In this document: positions 23,201 to 35,290 of the stretch, piece by piece
How the letters are laid out: each line of letters opens with the position of its first letter
Position numbering within the stretch: position 1 is the first letter of the stretch
DNA from: Carettochelys insculpta
Lineage: Eukaryota; Chordata; Testudines; Carettochelyidae
NCBI RefSeq assembly: GCF_033958435.1
Contig: NC_134137.1
Span: forward strand, 174,667,501-174,731,500
Direction: 5' to 3'
DNA: 64,000 nt
Position numbers and translations under genes: made by a program
Notes under the pieces: model-generated
Told to the model about the DNA's origin: nothing
Database searches by the model: none
What the model saw: only the letters and a program-made list of their open reading frames with translations

Positions 23201-23317
23201 TAGTCACCTACTGTGGAGCACCCACGGGGACCACTCGAAGAAGAAAGAGAAGTTACTCACTTGTAGTAATGATGGTTCTTCGAGATGTGTCCCCGTGAGT
23301 GCTCCACTACCTGCCCA
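23201..23317 (+). repeat. DIRS internal complementary region
   Basis: 23201-23241 is the reverse complement of the element's left edge (17471-17512) and 23243-23317 is the reverse complement of its right edge (23502-23574). The two images meet at GAAGAAGAAAGAGAAG, that is, the left and right tips are joined as they would be in a circle. This fits the known DIRS model in which this region templates completion of the ends. Confidence 0.85.
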
Positions 23318-23360
23318 TCCTCCCTGCTTCAGATCTCTGTCCGGTGTTTTTCAGGAGCAT

Positions 23361-23574
23361 CCGGGGCGGTTGGTCAAGGAACTGGCGGGGACCGGATCAC
23401 ACACATGACTGAGGGTGCGCAAGGGAGCAGTGTGCATCGGCACATGTGCGATCCAGAGGAAACTCCTAGAAGAATTCCTATCTGTGGCCTCGGGGCGAGC
23501 CCAACACCTACTGTGGAGCACCCACGGGGACACATCTCGAAGAGCCATCGTTACTACAAGTGAGTAACTTCTCT
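23361..23574 (+). repeat. DIRS right inverted terminal repeat with extension
   Basis: 23361-23535 mirrors the left repeat; 23536-23574 (ending GTGAGTAACTTCTC) is a right-only extension that is mirrored in the internal complementary region. Confidence 0.85.
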
Positions 23575-26500
23575 TTACATTGCAAGGGAATATGGCATTT
23601 ATGTAATAATAATTATAATACCGTAGCTAACTATACTTTCACATCTAATCTTAGCATTTTACATCACACAAATCTGTATATTAAAGAAAGAACAGGAGAG
23701 AGCACGCATCAGTCACAAGGTTAGTTGAATTCTGCAGATACATTTACTCAGACTTAGCCTTTGGTCTCTTGTCTGAGAGGGCCTGCTACATTCTGATATT
23801 TATAGCTCCTTTGCTGTTGGTTGGACTCTTTCTACTGAAAATAAAGATAATTAACAGTGTCAACGGTTGTTTCTGTTTTTGATATGCTTTGTGACACTGT
23901 TAGTGACTTCATACTTAATTGATTGGAAGAGAGTCAAGGTTAACATACTGTCTGATAAAACGATGATGGGTTTATTGCTACATGGGAATGTGTGTCTGTT
24001 TTATCTTTTTTTTTTTTTTTTTGTAAGTATGGAGATAGAACCAGGGTAGAAAGGTCTCTCTTGGAGCTGACTGTAATTCTGAGGCACATAACTTTCACTT
24101 TTTAGACCACAATTCTCATCCAGCTGGGGATTCAAACTTTAAGTAGATTTGTAATTCTAGGTCAGATGCTAATGGAAATCCAGCTCTTTTTATAAACTCA
24201 CAAACCTTATTTGTTATTAAAGTTGATTGGTATAAGAGTTCTTTTTTTAAAAAAAATTTGAATAGAACTATCATGAAGTCTGTTTTTGTCTTCCCTTAAA
24301 AGGAGCAGCTTTGATGAGGTCTGATCACTAAAGCAAAGCTAATGAAAACATGTTCCTCTCAATGGACAGCTAGATAAATGAAGAATGTCTTTTTTTCCCC
24401 CTTACAAAGTGATGATACAAATGAATGGAGAACAGGGGAGTCGTAAAAAAATACATTCTTTATTGGTCACTGCAAATAGTCTTTTGAATTCTCACAGAAA
24501 GCAAAAATGGATGTGTGGCCCTTCCCCATCATGTTTTTCCTTTAGACCTCACACATTCTTCCTAAAGTGACCCTTTATACCAGAACAGATCCATATATTA
24601 TATGACAAAACTAACAGACAAAAAGGAGTGATTCTATTTCCATGGCAATATCAATTGACATTCTGCAGGTCAAGCAGCTGCCAGTTAGGCCACTGACAAA
24701 ATGAAGACTCCTGAAGGCCCTTTGTGCTGCAGCACTTGGCCAAAAATAACTTGGCATGCCACAGTTTTCCACAAACCCCCAGAGAGAGAGGAGGATTAAA
24801 CTGACTGGCAAGCAAACTATTAGCTCGTTTAGTGTCTTCACGCAAAGAGGAATGGAGCAATCACTGTAAACATTTGAAAGAAAAAAAATGTTTATGATTT
24901 GGCACATTATATTTATGGCCTAAAAGGTAAAACATTTATGCTGCTGCAAGGAATATAAAATATATTCCATCTAGTTCACCCCCAGGGCACCAGCTAATTT
25001 GTTTTCCAGCAGAACGATTATAATTACATATATTTTGAATTGGAATTAATTAGCATTTTTGGTAGTAACAGTGATAAAACTAAGCCATTATTTAAAATTC
25101 ATTCTAGTGGAAGTAAATCAGTTTTCTTAGTCTTGGACATTTTAGTGATTTTTTTTTCTGAAGGAGACATAAAATGATTATTTTCGGAATTATCTTAATA
25201 CTGAAGCTCTGTTCATAGTTAGATATCAACACATGATTTCAAAGTCTGCACAAGCCTTACCTGCCCTGAGTAGATTTCAGTGCTAATCAAATACTAAAAT
25301 AATGCACCATGAGGGAATTCTATAGGAGCCGGTAGAGTGAAACCCTTTTTTGACACCTCTTTTACCAAGTGCATATGTAGTACTTATACCTGTGATGTCT
25401 AATTAAGTTAATTAGAACTAGACCAGACTCTCCTGGGTTGCAGCATTTGGAAAGTGCACTAGCAGGCCATCCAAAGGCACTGGGAATTGTATAGGTGCTC
25501 TATTCAAAAGCAAATTGGGAAAATGATCTGGGCATGTAGCCTGAACTTGCTCATTGAGCTGATCCTTCCAAAATGGCCTTATGATATACAAGTTGCTTAT
25601 GGATGGAGTGCCACTCTTCTGTGGACAGCAGACTTCAGATGTAAAGGTTGTTAGCTCAATGTATTTCAAAAGCAACTAATAAACTTAAAGGGGCCCTACT
25701 CACCTTTTGAGTTCACAGCGAGATGTTTCAAAGTGCATTGTACTGTAACTACAAATGCTAGCATTAAGGGAACTAACTACTTGCTTTAGGGCACACACAG
25801 GCAGTTAGATGCCTAAATTCAAATATTGGCACCAGCAACTAATTACACCTTCAGAATCAAAGACTGTTTTTTATAATTTTAGTCCAAAACATTCTTTACT
25901 TTTTTATCATTGCTTAATAAATATGTGTAAATTATGCAACAGGAGTAGTTCAAAACACTACAGCTGGTTGCCTTAATGATACAAAATGCCACAGTACTTA
26001 TTATTGGATGTGAGGCCTTTATTGTGACGTGCTTTGCTTAATTTAATCTCCAGTTAGCTACACCAAGGAAGTACTTCAATTTTACCTTGTACATTACAGT
26101 ATTTCCTTAATTGGGGTATGTTTTTAAACACTATTTCTATGACACTGACTTAAGAGTTAGGTTTAAAACATTCCGTCAGGGAATGTCTACCCTGATATTT
26201 TAAAATGGTAAACAAAGATAAGTTTATGTCTTATCCTAAAGTATTTATAGATTCTCCAGAGAGTCTCACATAGTAGAATACGTTTAATGGATTTCTTTGG
26301 AAATATACTGTCTTAAGCATACACTGGAGCTTTGTGAACACTTATGGAAATATCATCATGGAGCTTTTTATGTTAAGAAAATTTCTAAGGAAAATTACTC
26401 TTTTTAGCATAGCACTGGTATTTTATTTTTACAGAGAATGTGTTTGGTGTGTGCTTTATCTGAACATGAGGTGCCTCCTAAGTGTGTTATCTTACGCATA

Positions 26501-27224
26501 GGCCTTCTAGTATGACACCTAGTGGGCAGTCAAGATAGATATTTTGGAGTGTCATTCATATTAGACAAGGATGATTAGCTTTTATCAGATCTACAAATAT
26601 AACATGAGAGAAAAATATGTAAAGCAGCATAAACATTTCAGAGGGCCCTTGTTGATGGTAATATGCATTATCTCTGTTGCCCATAATGCAAAACATTTGT
26701 GTCATTCAGAGGAACATCAGGTATTTGCCATCTTGATCACACCATTAGGTATTACCAAAGGACATTAGAGTACACATCAGTGCAACTTGATTGGTTTTTA
26801 TGACATCTGTAAATACAAAAGGAAATGTCCTTCTCTTTGTGTTTTTCCCCCTCCAATATAGCTCGAAAGGAATAATATCCAAACCATGTTTAAAGTGATT
26901 TTCAATCCCCTGATGTTTGTTTTCAGAGCATGCAGGGATTGGGAATGAGATTCAAATGTGGACTGGAGGGGTGTAGTTAGCAATAAATAAAACCACAATT
27001 GCATGCCAGGTAGTAGGAATCTAGATACAGAAGTTTAAAGTTAAACCCAGGTGTGATTTAACTTGACCCAGGTTTAATATATTTTGGTCAAGCCTGTGGA
27101 TTTTTGGAAACTTTCATCTTGAGTGAATTCCTTCGATACAATTGTCCTTTTATTCCCACCTGTTTCTTCCCTTTTGCTTCCCTTTTGCTTCCCCAACAAA
27201 AATTCTCATATACTTCTATGAAAT
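23575..27224. other. Unique AT-rich sequence, no gene seen
   Basis: Contains a poly-T run at about 24006-24022. The ATTA/TAAT-rich stretch near 24960-25080 is complex, non-repetitive sequence. No coding domain or transposon end recognised over 3.6 kb. Confidence 0.5.
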
Positions 27225-28166
27225 AGGGTGACCATATTTCCCTATGCCAAATATGGGACACCCGGGGATGCGGGTGCTCCCCAGCTGCGGCTGCCAAGCA
27301 AGTGCGCCTCCCTGGCTGCCCCATGCATGGGGTGCTGACCCACGGAGGAGCTCCCTAGTTACTCTGCAGAAAGTGTGTGTTTGGGGGATTTCCCTGGCTG
27401 CCTCAAGCCTCTAGGCTCCAGGAATCCTGCAGAGCTGCTCCCTGGCTCCAGTGGGGGCTTCTGCCCCGGGGGGGGGGGGGAGGGGAACACTCCCTGGCTG
27501 CCCCATGCCTCCAGGCACCAGTAATGAGGCTGCTGCCCCATGGGGGACCTTCCTGGCTGCCCCATACCTCCAGACACTTGTAATGGGGCTGCTCCCCTGC
27601 AGGATAGCTCCCTGGCTGTGGGGACTCCCGAGCTGCAAAGATGTCTTCCCTGTTGGGGGGGAGGCATCTACCCGGGAGGCTGTCCTGTAAGGGGGGGCTC
27701 CCTAGCTGTGGAGGTGGCTGCCCCACTGGGGTCAGGGGGTGGCTACATGGGAGGCTGTCCTCTGGCAGGGATTGAACTACCTCCCTGCAGTGGTCTCCCC
27801 AGCTGCAGGGGCAGCTGTCCCCCAGAGGGGCTGCCCAGCATTGCTGGGCCACCAGGTCTCCTTTAAAATCTTAGAAGGGGGTGGGCAAAGCATACTACCC
27901 TACCCCCCAACATACCCTGCCTTGCCTCTATGGCAGGCCCCTGTCTCCATCTCCTGCTGCCGCCTGTATTGGCTTGTCAGCCCGTGCTGCCTGGCCAGCC
28001 CCTGACTGATTCTGCCTGCAGCTACACTGACTTGGAGAAAAGGCAGCTCAGCAGGGGGCGTGAATATATGGGACAATAAGCTCTTTTTTTAAAGAAAAGA
28101 TAAAAGGCAGGACACCTACCTAAAATATGGGACTGTCCTGGTGAAAATGGGATGGATGATCACCTT
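27225..28166. mobile_element. GC-rich non-autonomous DNA transposon with AGGGTGACCATAT ends
   Basis: The left end AGGGTGACCATATTTCCC and right end GGGATGGATGATCACCTT are inverted repeats, and subterminal CAAATATGGGACA / AAAATATGGGACTGTCC phrases face each other. The middle (27290-28020) is GC-rich and internally repetitive: CTCCCTGGCTGCCCCATGCC-like units recur at roughly 60-70 bp. Superfamily not assigned; the open frames in it are low complexity and were not taken as genes. Confidence 0.6.
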
Positions 28167-28807
28167 ATTATAAAACCAGCTGCATGTCTGAAATGCATGT
28201 AAGCCATCTCCACTTCCTGCAGGATCCCCCATAGACCACAGAACTTACTGGAATTTGCCTGTGATGGAAATCATCTTGCTGAGACTAAACTATTCTGTTG
28301 CAGAACTTACTTGGAAGACTACCCATTTCCAAGGATGCTGCGTTTCTCACTTTGATTCTAATATTAATAGCATGATTATGTTGTTGACCCATTCTCCCCA
28401 ACACAATTAAGAACAGAGTTTACTTTAAATGTGGGAAGAATGACCATATGGAAGATAAATGTAATATTGCAACATTCAGTCTGGTAAGAAAATAGACTTT
28501 TCTGGATATATTGTACAAATCATTGCAGCAATGTATTGGCTTTGCTGAATTAAAACAACTTTTGTTACTGATTTAATGCTGCAATTCCATTTAACACATT
28601 TTCCCCAGTATAATCTTGTTTCCGTACTGGAATTCAACTGCATTATTTTCTGAATAGTACTTCTATACTGGGGGGAACTATGTGGATATTTCTATCTTAC
28701 ATAAAATGTCTATTTAATGCATTTTATTCAGTTTCCAAAAATACAGTCTGTCTTAGGAAAACAAAATCATATGCCAAGTAAGTCCCCAATTTAGCAAAAC
28801 ACATATA

Positions 28808-29518
28808 AGCCGTGTCTACACGTGCACACTACTTCGAAGTAGCAGCACTAACTTCGAAATAGCGCCTGTCACGGCTACACGTGTCGGGCGCTATTTCGAA
28901 GTTAACTTCGATGTTAGGCGGCGAGACGTCGAAGCCACTAACCCCATGAGGGGATAGGAATAGCGCCCTACTTCGACGTTCAACTTCGAAGTAGGGACCG
29001 TGTAGTCGTTGCGCGTCCCACAACTTCGAAATAGCGGGTTCCGCCATGGTGGCCATCAGCTGAGGGGTTGAGAGATGCTCTCTCTCAAGCCCCTGCGGGG
29101 CTCTATGGTCACCGTGTGCAGCAGCCCTTAGCCCAGGGCTTCTGGCTGCTGCTGCGGCAGCTGGGGATCCATGCTGCAGGCACAGGGTCTGCAACCAGTT
29201 GTCGGCTCTGTGGATCTTGTGTTGTTTAGTGCAACTGTGTCTGGGAGGGGCCCTTTAAGGGAGTGGCTTGCTGTTGAGTCCGCCCTGTGACCCTGTCTGC
29301 AGCTGTGCCTGGCACCCTTATTTCGATGTGTGCTATTTTGGCATGTAGACGTTCCCTCGCAGCGCCTATTTCGATGTGGTGCTGCGCAACGTCGAAGTTG
29401 AACATCGACGTTGCCAGCCCTGGAGGACGTGTAGACGTTATTCATCGAAATAGCTTATTTCGATGTCGCTACATCGAAATAAGCTATTTCGATGTAGGCT
29501 TCACGTGTAGACGTAGCC
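28808..29518 (-). mobile_element. Non-autonomous family A Harbinger miniature, 711 bp, ATA target duplication
   Basis: ATA lies at 28805-28807 and 29519-29521. Ends AGCCGTGTCTACACGTG and CACGTGTAGACGTAGCC are inverted. The - strand retains the transposase leader and MDPQLPQQQPEALG start followed by an early stop, then the far end of the large element. Same length as the copy at 43552. Confidence 0.85.
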
Positions 29519-29521
29519 ATA

Positions 29522-29908
29522 CAGTGGTACTGGCATGGCTGTAGAAATGTAAATATCGGTCTCCTGTTGCACTTAATGTAGGACACCAAACTGTTATATA
29601 TAGTCCACCAAAAAGTCATAAGAGGGCAATAAGTTCTGGTCACTAAAACCCAAATTCAAAATAGCAGCCTACAGCTGAAAGAATTCTAATCCCTTGAACT
29701 GTTTGGCCCCTAAGCAGGTCTATATTTATTTTTCTAAAAGAAATGAAGTATGCTCTTCTGGGTTCCAAATGAAGTTGAATATAACCCATTGCATCTCATC
29801 CCCAGCTTGTCCTGAAGTACAACTTGTTAGCTCCTTTTATAGTGGTTGAAAAATACATAATTGCAGGAGTACAATAAGGAAAGCAGCAGAAATCAAATTT
29901 GGTCTGGT
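29522..29908. other. No gene seen
   Basis: AT-rich sequence between two repeats, no motif recognised. Confidence 0.5.
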
Positions 29909-30030
29909 AACAACCTTGGCCCGCGGCAGCGCCCCCCCAGGTAGCACGGGCCAACCCAGCTCATCCCTCCATGTCCAAGTGACCCTGGGCCTTGTCCCCT
30001 TTAAGGGACGACTGAAGGTGAGTGAACAGC

Positions 30031-30316
30031 TTTGGAGCCTGGCCCTCAATCCAGGGTGTGGCAGCAGTCACACAAAAAGTTTGGAAGCCCGGCCCTTGGT
30101 TCAGGGCAGGGCGGTGGGTAGCAGGCAGTTTGGGAGCCCAGCCTTCAGTCCAGGGTGGGGCAGCAGCCAAACAACGTCTTGGAGATCCCAGCGCTCAGTT
30201 CAGGGCGGGGCAGCAGTCACACATACAGTTTGGAAGCCCAGCCCTTGGTTCAGGGCAGGGCTGCAGGTAAGCAGCCAGCTTGGGGAGCCCAGCCCTCAGT
30301 CCAGGGCGGGACAGAG
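30031..30316. repeat. Minisatellite, about 5.7 units of 49-51 bp
   Basis: Units start near 30031, 30080, 30129, 30179, 30229 and 30280. Each reads TTTGGAAGCCCAGCCCTTGG-like, then TTCAGGGCAGGG and a variable CAGCAGTCACA part. Units alternate between two sub-types (CCTTGGTTCAG and CCTCAGTCCAG), hinting at a roughly 100-bp higher-order unit. Confidence 0.85.
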
Positions 30317-30432
30317 ACACATTGCTATCCGCTAAATGGGGTGCCTTCAGAGAGGCGAGGGGGTCGCCCCTCCAGGGAGGCGGGGTAGGGGGTCACAGGC
30401 CCTCCCACTCCACTGTGACCCAGCCCGGGGCC

Positions 30433-30909
30433 CTACTGATTGCTCACACCCTGAACTTGGCAGTGGGGATCCAGACTGCAACACACCACCCTGGGCCCAG
30501 GGGGAGCGTTCCCCAGGCCACTTCCTCCTTCGACCTCCATCGGCACTGGGTCCCAGTCGGCTTGGTCTGCTGGCCCAGGCAGGTAGGTTTTGCCTGGATA
30601 GACCACCGTCGGTGGCTCCAGCCAGTCAGACATCTCTATGTTGTTCAGATAGTCCACCGGTGGCAGCACCGTGGGCGCCAGATGGTCGGAGGCCTCAGCA
30701 CTGTGGGCATCAGGCAGGACTCTGGGACCTTGTTCTTGTGGAACCCCCAGGTAACTAGCCCCAGGCAGTCTCTCTGGTCCTGGCAGGGCCTCTGGGGAGG
30801 GGGCCTTCCACCGGCGCGAGGGCCCCGGTAGATCTGGGAAGTTGGGGTAGTAGCCCAATGACAGGCTTATCTGCAGCTGCCCAGGCTGGTCTGGGCAGCT
30901 GGGGGGCAA
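30433..30909 (-). pseudogene. Open frame of unknown function in the GC-rich module
   Basis: 158 codons open from the first ATG. Pro- and acidic-rich; the stretch LPPVDYLNNIEMSDWLEPPTVVYPGKTYLPG has mixed amino acids with good codon periodicity. No catalytic motif is seen. A PMEVE followed by a Cys-containing end faintly recalls gag proteins of LTR-type elements, but this is a guess. It is most likely transposon-derived, because it sits in a repeat-like GC-rich island with a minisatellite. It could also be chance reading of GC-rich DNA. Confidence 0.3.
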
Positions 30910-31387
30910 CTCTAGTCAGCGGGCTGGTCAGCGGCAGGTCTCCCACTCCTGGTGCCCAGGAGCCTGGTCAGGGCCCTCCGCCCTGCTTGGAGGCCCAGCC
31001 TTTAATGGGCCTCGAGCCCCACCCTGGCCCTTCTGGCTCTAGGTGCTGCCCTCTGAGGGGAGGGGCACAGGTGTTCTGGCTTTGGGCCCGCCAACCAGGG
31101 TATCTGAGCAGCCTCCTCCGCCCTGAGTCATGAGGAGGCCACAGCACCTCACTACAGGTCTGTAGCATATTCTTTAGATTTTTGCAGTTGTGCAATCATA
31201 AATGTGGCTTCATATTAATCTTATCTTGCTTTGTCTGTTGCCATCAAAGGGTTTTAAAAATTTCAGTGTAATTGTTTAGCCATGATCTTAGTAGAACAAT
31301 AGGATTAAATATGCATTACAGTAGATCTTGCTTGCTCTTTGAATTTATTATTCTCTGAAGTTTGAATTATTCAGCCTCTGAGGCTTG

Positions 31388-31639
31388 GGCTACGCTGTAG
31401 ACCCTAGCCTGAAATAACTTACACAATTTGTATTGCGTAAATTGCTTAAGTTATTTTGAGGAGACTTATTTCAAACCTGGTGCAGGCTATACTGCACTGG
31501 AGTTCGAAATATTCTTCCATTTTGAACTTCCTTCTACCCCTCATACGATTTATTAAATACCGCAGAGTGTTTGGCTGCAGGGTTTCTATTTTAGGATACA
31601 AATGTATTCTGAAATAGAAACTGTAGTGTAGTCTCAGCC
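31388..31639. mobile_element. Miniature transposon related to 10145 and 14532
   Basis: Ends GGCTACGCTGTAGACC and GTAGTGTAGTCTCAGCC are inverted. Interior TTTTAGGATACAAATGTATTCTG and TTATTTTGA phrases are related to the 10145 family. No exact 3-bp duplication. Confidence 0.55.
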
Positions 31640-34130
31640 TGAGTGAAAGAAACGGGCAAAAAACAAAAACAAAAAACAATCTAAGGTATCATTCATTTCC
31701 CCTCAGATTACATTTTTTTAGGTTAACTGTAGCATTTGGTACTTTCTGTAAGTCATTAATAAAGCCTCTCATAGAGAGTCATAGAAAACTAGATCAGCAC
31801 TTTGAACTGAGTATTTAAATTACTTATAATCTTCATTAGTTCTCTTTGGACCAGAAGCAGTGTACTTTGTTATTGTCCCAGTGCGTGAATGTTGGAGATG
31901 GAGATAAGTCTGTAACTAAGGTCTGACTGCAGTCGTTAGTCTTTAAGAGTAAAAAAAAGTTGTATACATTGGCTATGTATTAACAAAACTAGACCGCAGT
32001 ATGTCTTAATAAGCGTTTCTCCAATAGGCCGGAAAGATGCTTCAAAAAAGCAATGGATATTATCACTCCTCTTTGTCAGCGGGCTGTGTTCCTTATTTAT
32101 GGGACCCCTTACATCATTATGAACATGAACTGAAAAATGAAAAATATTCATAATAGCTGCATGTTCATTATTTGAAAGATGCCCCAATTATTAAGTTATT
32201 GGTAAAATAGTAGTGTAGACTGTCTTTGTCTCTGTGCACAGAGAAACTGCAAGCAGATAGTAGTGACGTTATTAATTGGGAACATTGTTTGTCAGTCATT
32301 AAACAGGTCCTAAATGAGCATATGTTGTGAGTTTAAATCCCAAAGGGAATCATTTAATTGGCATACTGGAAGCTTCGAGGTTCTTTCTGACTACCACCGA
32401 CACCTTATCAACTTCCTGATCTCTAGCCAACATGTCTTGTGGTTGTTGTAAACAGGTGTGAAATTTGGAGCAAATCAATAGTGTTTACCAAGTGAGAGCT
32501 CTATTTATGGACGTTCAAAGGTGTGAACTGGTGTTCCTGAAAGAAAAGTAGATGCCTTTCTACTGGGAAGATGTCATTTTTAAAAATAGTGGAGAAGCAC
32601 CTTAGGCCAAACCACTTGTTTTTAGAGACCTGACAGCTAATTTATTAACATTGGAGCCAGGTATCACATTTCTCAGTCCAAAGGATTTGTGAAAAGTGTG
32701 CAGTTGTAGAAATATTAATGATAACCATGTCTTCCCCCATCCAACAGACATCCAAGCCCCAAAGCATCAATACAAATATGCAAAGTCAAAGAAAGCAGCC
32801 ATGTTTTATTTCAAGACTGACTACGAACTTTTTTTGATAGTGAAGATTATTCTCAAAATGAACTCAGAAGTCATTAACCTTCGTAGTTAATTTTACCTAG
32901 TTAAATCATCAGTAATAAACACTATACACATAAGTATACTCTGTATATCATAGGAGGAACTGGGACAAGAAAACTGTGGGACTTATCGTATTTATAGCTG
33001 AGAAACTTCTAATACTTGTCTCTACTTTTGCTAGGATCTCCTCAGCTTAGTGGGTATTAGCAGTTTAAGGGATCACTAACAAGGACCTGCTGTCATATTT
33101 AACGCAATCTCATGTATCCTTTCTCAGAGTAGATCATATTGATGCGATACTTCATGATAATGCTAGTCTGTAGAGAAAACATCCTAGTGTCTCCCTGGTA
33201 TTTGAGTGGACTTGGCCTTGTGTTTCTCCTCATTAGAGCAAAAGTGTTTATCACTAGATGCATTTACTTTACTGAGACTGTTCTCATACATAAACTTAGG
33301 CACAGTTTTAAGCACTTTAATATATCAGGTCTATAGTCATTGGGGCAACTCTAACACTGGAATAATTTTCAACTGAATTGGTATATTTCAAATACTGAGT
33401 TCCCTCATGCATTAAGAGCCATACGTCTTAATGACGTTATATAAAAACAATTCTCAGTTCTTATGGCATTATTTTGTAGGTTAGGTATGAACCCCTTAAA
33501 TTTCAGTTCTAAAGGGAAAGACTATAAAAATATGTCATAATACTTGACATTTTTCTTCTTAACTGTTTAAAGCATTTCCTAGTTTGTGTAGCTATGTGAC
33601 ATGCAATGTATCAGGTAACAAAACCTGATATGGGTAGGACTTAAGACACATGACAGCTCTGTGGGAAAATGAGCATCTACTCACTTGCTCATTCTAGTTA
33701 TTTCATGACCATGACAGAAGACGTGCCCTTCTCCTGTCAGAAGTTTATGTTAATAGGCCTTCTTTGGTAATGCAGGATGGCTGATGACAGAAGTGATTGG
33801 AATTTTTTTCGGAAATGTATTCTTACTCTGGTCAGGAAAGAAAGGAAAGATCATTTCGGTCTTCATTAACAAAGAAGTATTTCAGAGGTTACTGCTGTGA
33901 AAACAGAAGCATTGCATTATGTTAATGCTTTCACCAGTGTAAAATACTTGGGGAAAAAATGGAGGATGATAACACCTTGGGTACCAAAGAATTTCCCTGG
34001 AATACCTCACTTCATAAAACTGAAATACTCTTTTGTGGGGGGGGGCATTATGCTGATATTAAATGCATTAAATGCATATGTATATTTGTAAATTTTAAAG
34101 GCTGGAGTGAAAAATTAAGATAACCAAGTC
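31640..34130. other. Unique AT-rich sequence, no gene seen
   Basis: No coding domain, RNA gene or transposon end recognised over 2.5 kb. A B-box-like phrase GAGTTTAAATCCC near 32330 may be a decayed tRNA-derived SINE. Confidence 0.5.
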
Positions 34131-34463
34131 CAGACATGGGCAATAAGACAGATATGGTTCACCAGGGTTAGCCCCTGGTGGGCTGCTGGTACTGTATTTA
34201 CCTGCACCTCTGCAGGTATAGGCGCATGCAGCTCCTATTGGCTACAGATCACTCTTTCCAGACTGTAGGAGCTGAGGGAGGCAACACAGACAGGGACATT
34301 GCTTCCCACAGCTCCCATTGGCTGGGAAGGGTGATCTGCAGCCAGCAGGAGCTGAGAGCGCCCTTACTTGCAGAGGTGCAGGTAAATAAAGTGGCAGCAG
34401 ACCATCACGAGCTAATCCTGGCAAACTGTGTCTGGTCCATCCGCTGGTTATTGCCCACTACTG
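34131..34463. mobile_element. Non-autonomous hAT element, 333 bp
   Basis: The left end CAGACATGGGCAATAA and right end TTATTGCCCACTACTG are inverted repeats with the CAG..TGGGCAA start typical of hAT miniatures. Inner arms also pair (GCAGCTCCTATTGGCT / AGCTCCCATTGGCT; CTGCACCTCTGCAGG / CAGAGGTGCAGG). The 8-bp flanks ACCAAGTC and a GCTAGTC-like sequence are only partly alike. Confidence 0.6.
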
Positions 34464-35290
34464 GCTAGTCTCACGGTTGTATTATACAGGCCGTAGAATT
34501 TCATACGGTTAGATAATTTCACAGATTAATTTAACTATTGAAATGCATTGACTTGACAGGATTTGGGGCATGCTAATAATTCTATCCCCTTACATATTGC
34601 ATTGTAATTATCTTTAAATTTACATTTTCAAAGCCATTGAATTCAAATATAAAGAAACATAATTTACAGTGGTAAACAATCCCATTAGAAAAAAAACCTG
34701 ATATGGTGGTGGAGGAACTTAGTGTCTTAGTGAAGTGAGTTGCAGTATCTGATCATGTGGCTCCAGGAAAAGACTTCTCTGAAATTATTTGTGTCCAGGT
34801 TAGAAAGCAAATAATCTTGCCCAGATTCAGGTTAGCTTTGATCAGGAGTTCTGATACTGACTGGACTCATGATCTGTAGCCATTATAGAGCATAACATTT
34901 CCTTAGCATCTTAAATTTTTGTAGTCTTTAATAGATGCATAGTAATAAATCCTCAAAAATGTACATCATCACTAGAAATAGGCCAAATTCTACCAACAAG
35001 ATTGCCAAAGATGTGGTATTGTGTTTTGTTTTGTATTTTATGTATGATCTACTTATGCCTGTTCATACATGTTCTCATACCTTCATTGTCTTTAGATTCT
35101 GCCTTTGATAAAACATGTTCTAAATGGAGTTGTACAAGAATAAATGAAAGCAACATTTAGACCTGAAGTTCAGATATAGTGCACCTAATTTTTGATGCAC
35201 AGACCTATATGGAACTATTTCACATTGCTATAGCTTTGTAGTCTCTGAAAGGTTAGCAAAGACAAAAAACAATATAGCTCTTTTTTCTGC
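34464..35290. other. Unique sequence, no gene seen
   Basis: No motif recognised. Confidence 0.5.

Larger units (their letters stand above)
17471..23574 (+). mobile_element. DIRS-type tyrosine-recombinase retrotransposon, near full length (6.1 kb)
   Basis: The element has every structural part of a DIRS retrotransposon: inverted terminal repeats (17483-17655 against 23361-23535), a gag-like frame, reverse transcriptase with RNase H, a tyrosine recombinase in an overlapping frame, and an internal complementary region at 23201-23317. There is no evident target-site duplication, as expected for recombinase-mediated integration. At least one frameshift and six in-frame stops are spread over the three genes, so it is dead, yet the frames are long and easily aligned, suggesting a moderate age. 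DIRS elements are known from turtles and other ectothermic vertebrates. Confidence 0.93.
29909..31170. repeat. Unidentified GC-rich module, possibly part of a retroelement
   Basis: An abrupt switch from AT-rich to strongly GC-rich sequence begins near 29909 and ends near 31170. It contains a minisatellite (next entry) and, on the - strand, a 158-codon open frame (30433-30909) whose middle (PPVDYLNNIEMSDWLEPPTVVYPGKTYLPGP, then DWDPVPMEVE) looks like real, non-repetitive coding sequence and not low-complexity noise. It ends in a Cys-containing stretch (VVCCSLDPHCQ). A gag-like origin is possible but I do not recognise the family. Terminal repeats were not identified. Confidence 0.4.

Noticed and set aside
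27403..27852. 149-codon open frame on - in GC-rich sequence
   Set aside because: Low-complexity Pro/Gly reading of a tandemly repetitive transposon interior; all six frames are similarly open.
28829..29194. 121-codon open frame on -, with a near-identical partner at 43573-43938
   Set aside because: Both lie wholly inside family A miniatures; they resemble each other because the elements are copies. Frame differs from the transposase start and includes the terminal repeat.
30031..30316. 50-bp repeat array considered as CRISPR
   Set aside because: Units are contiguous without unique spacers; it is a minisatellite.
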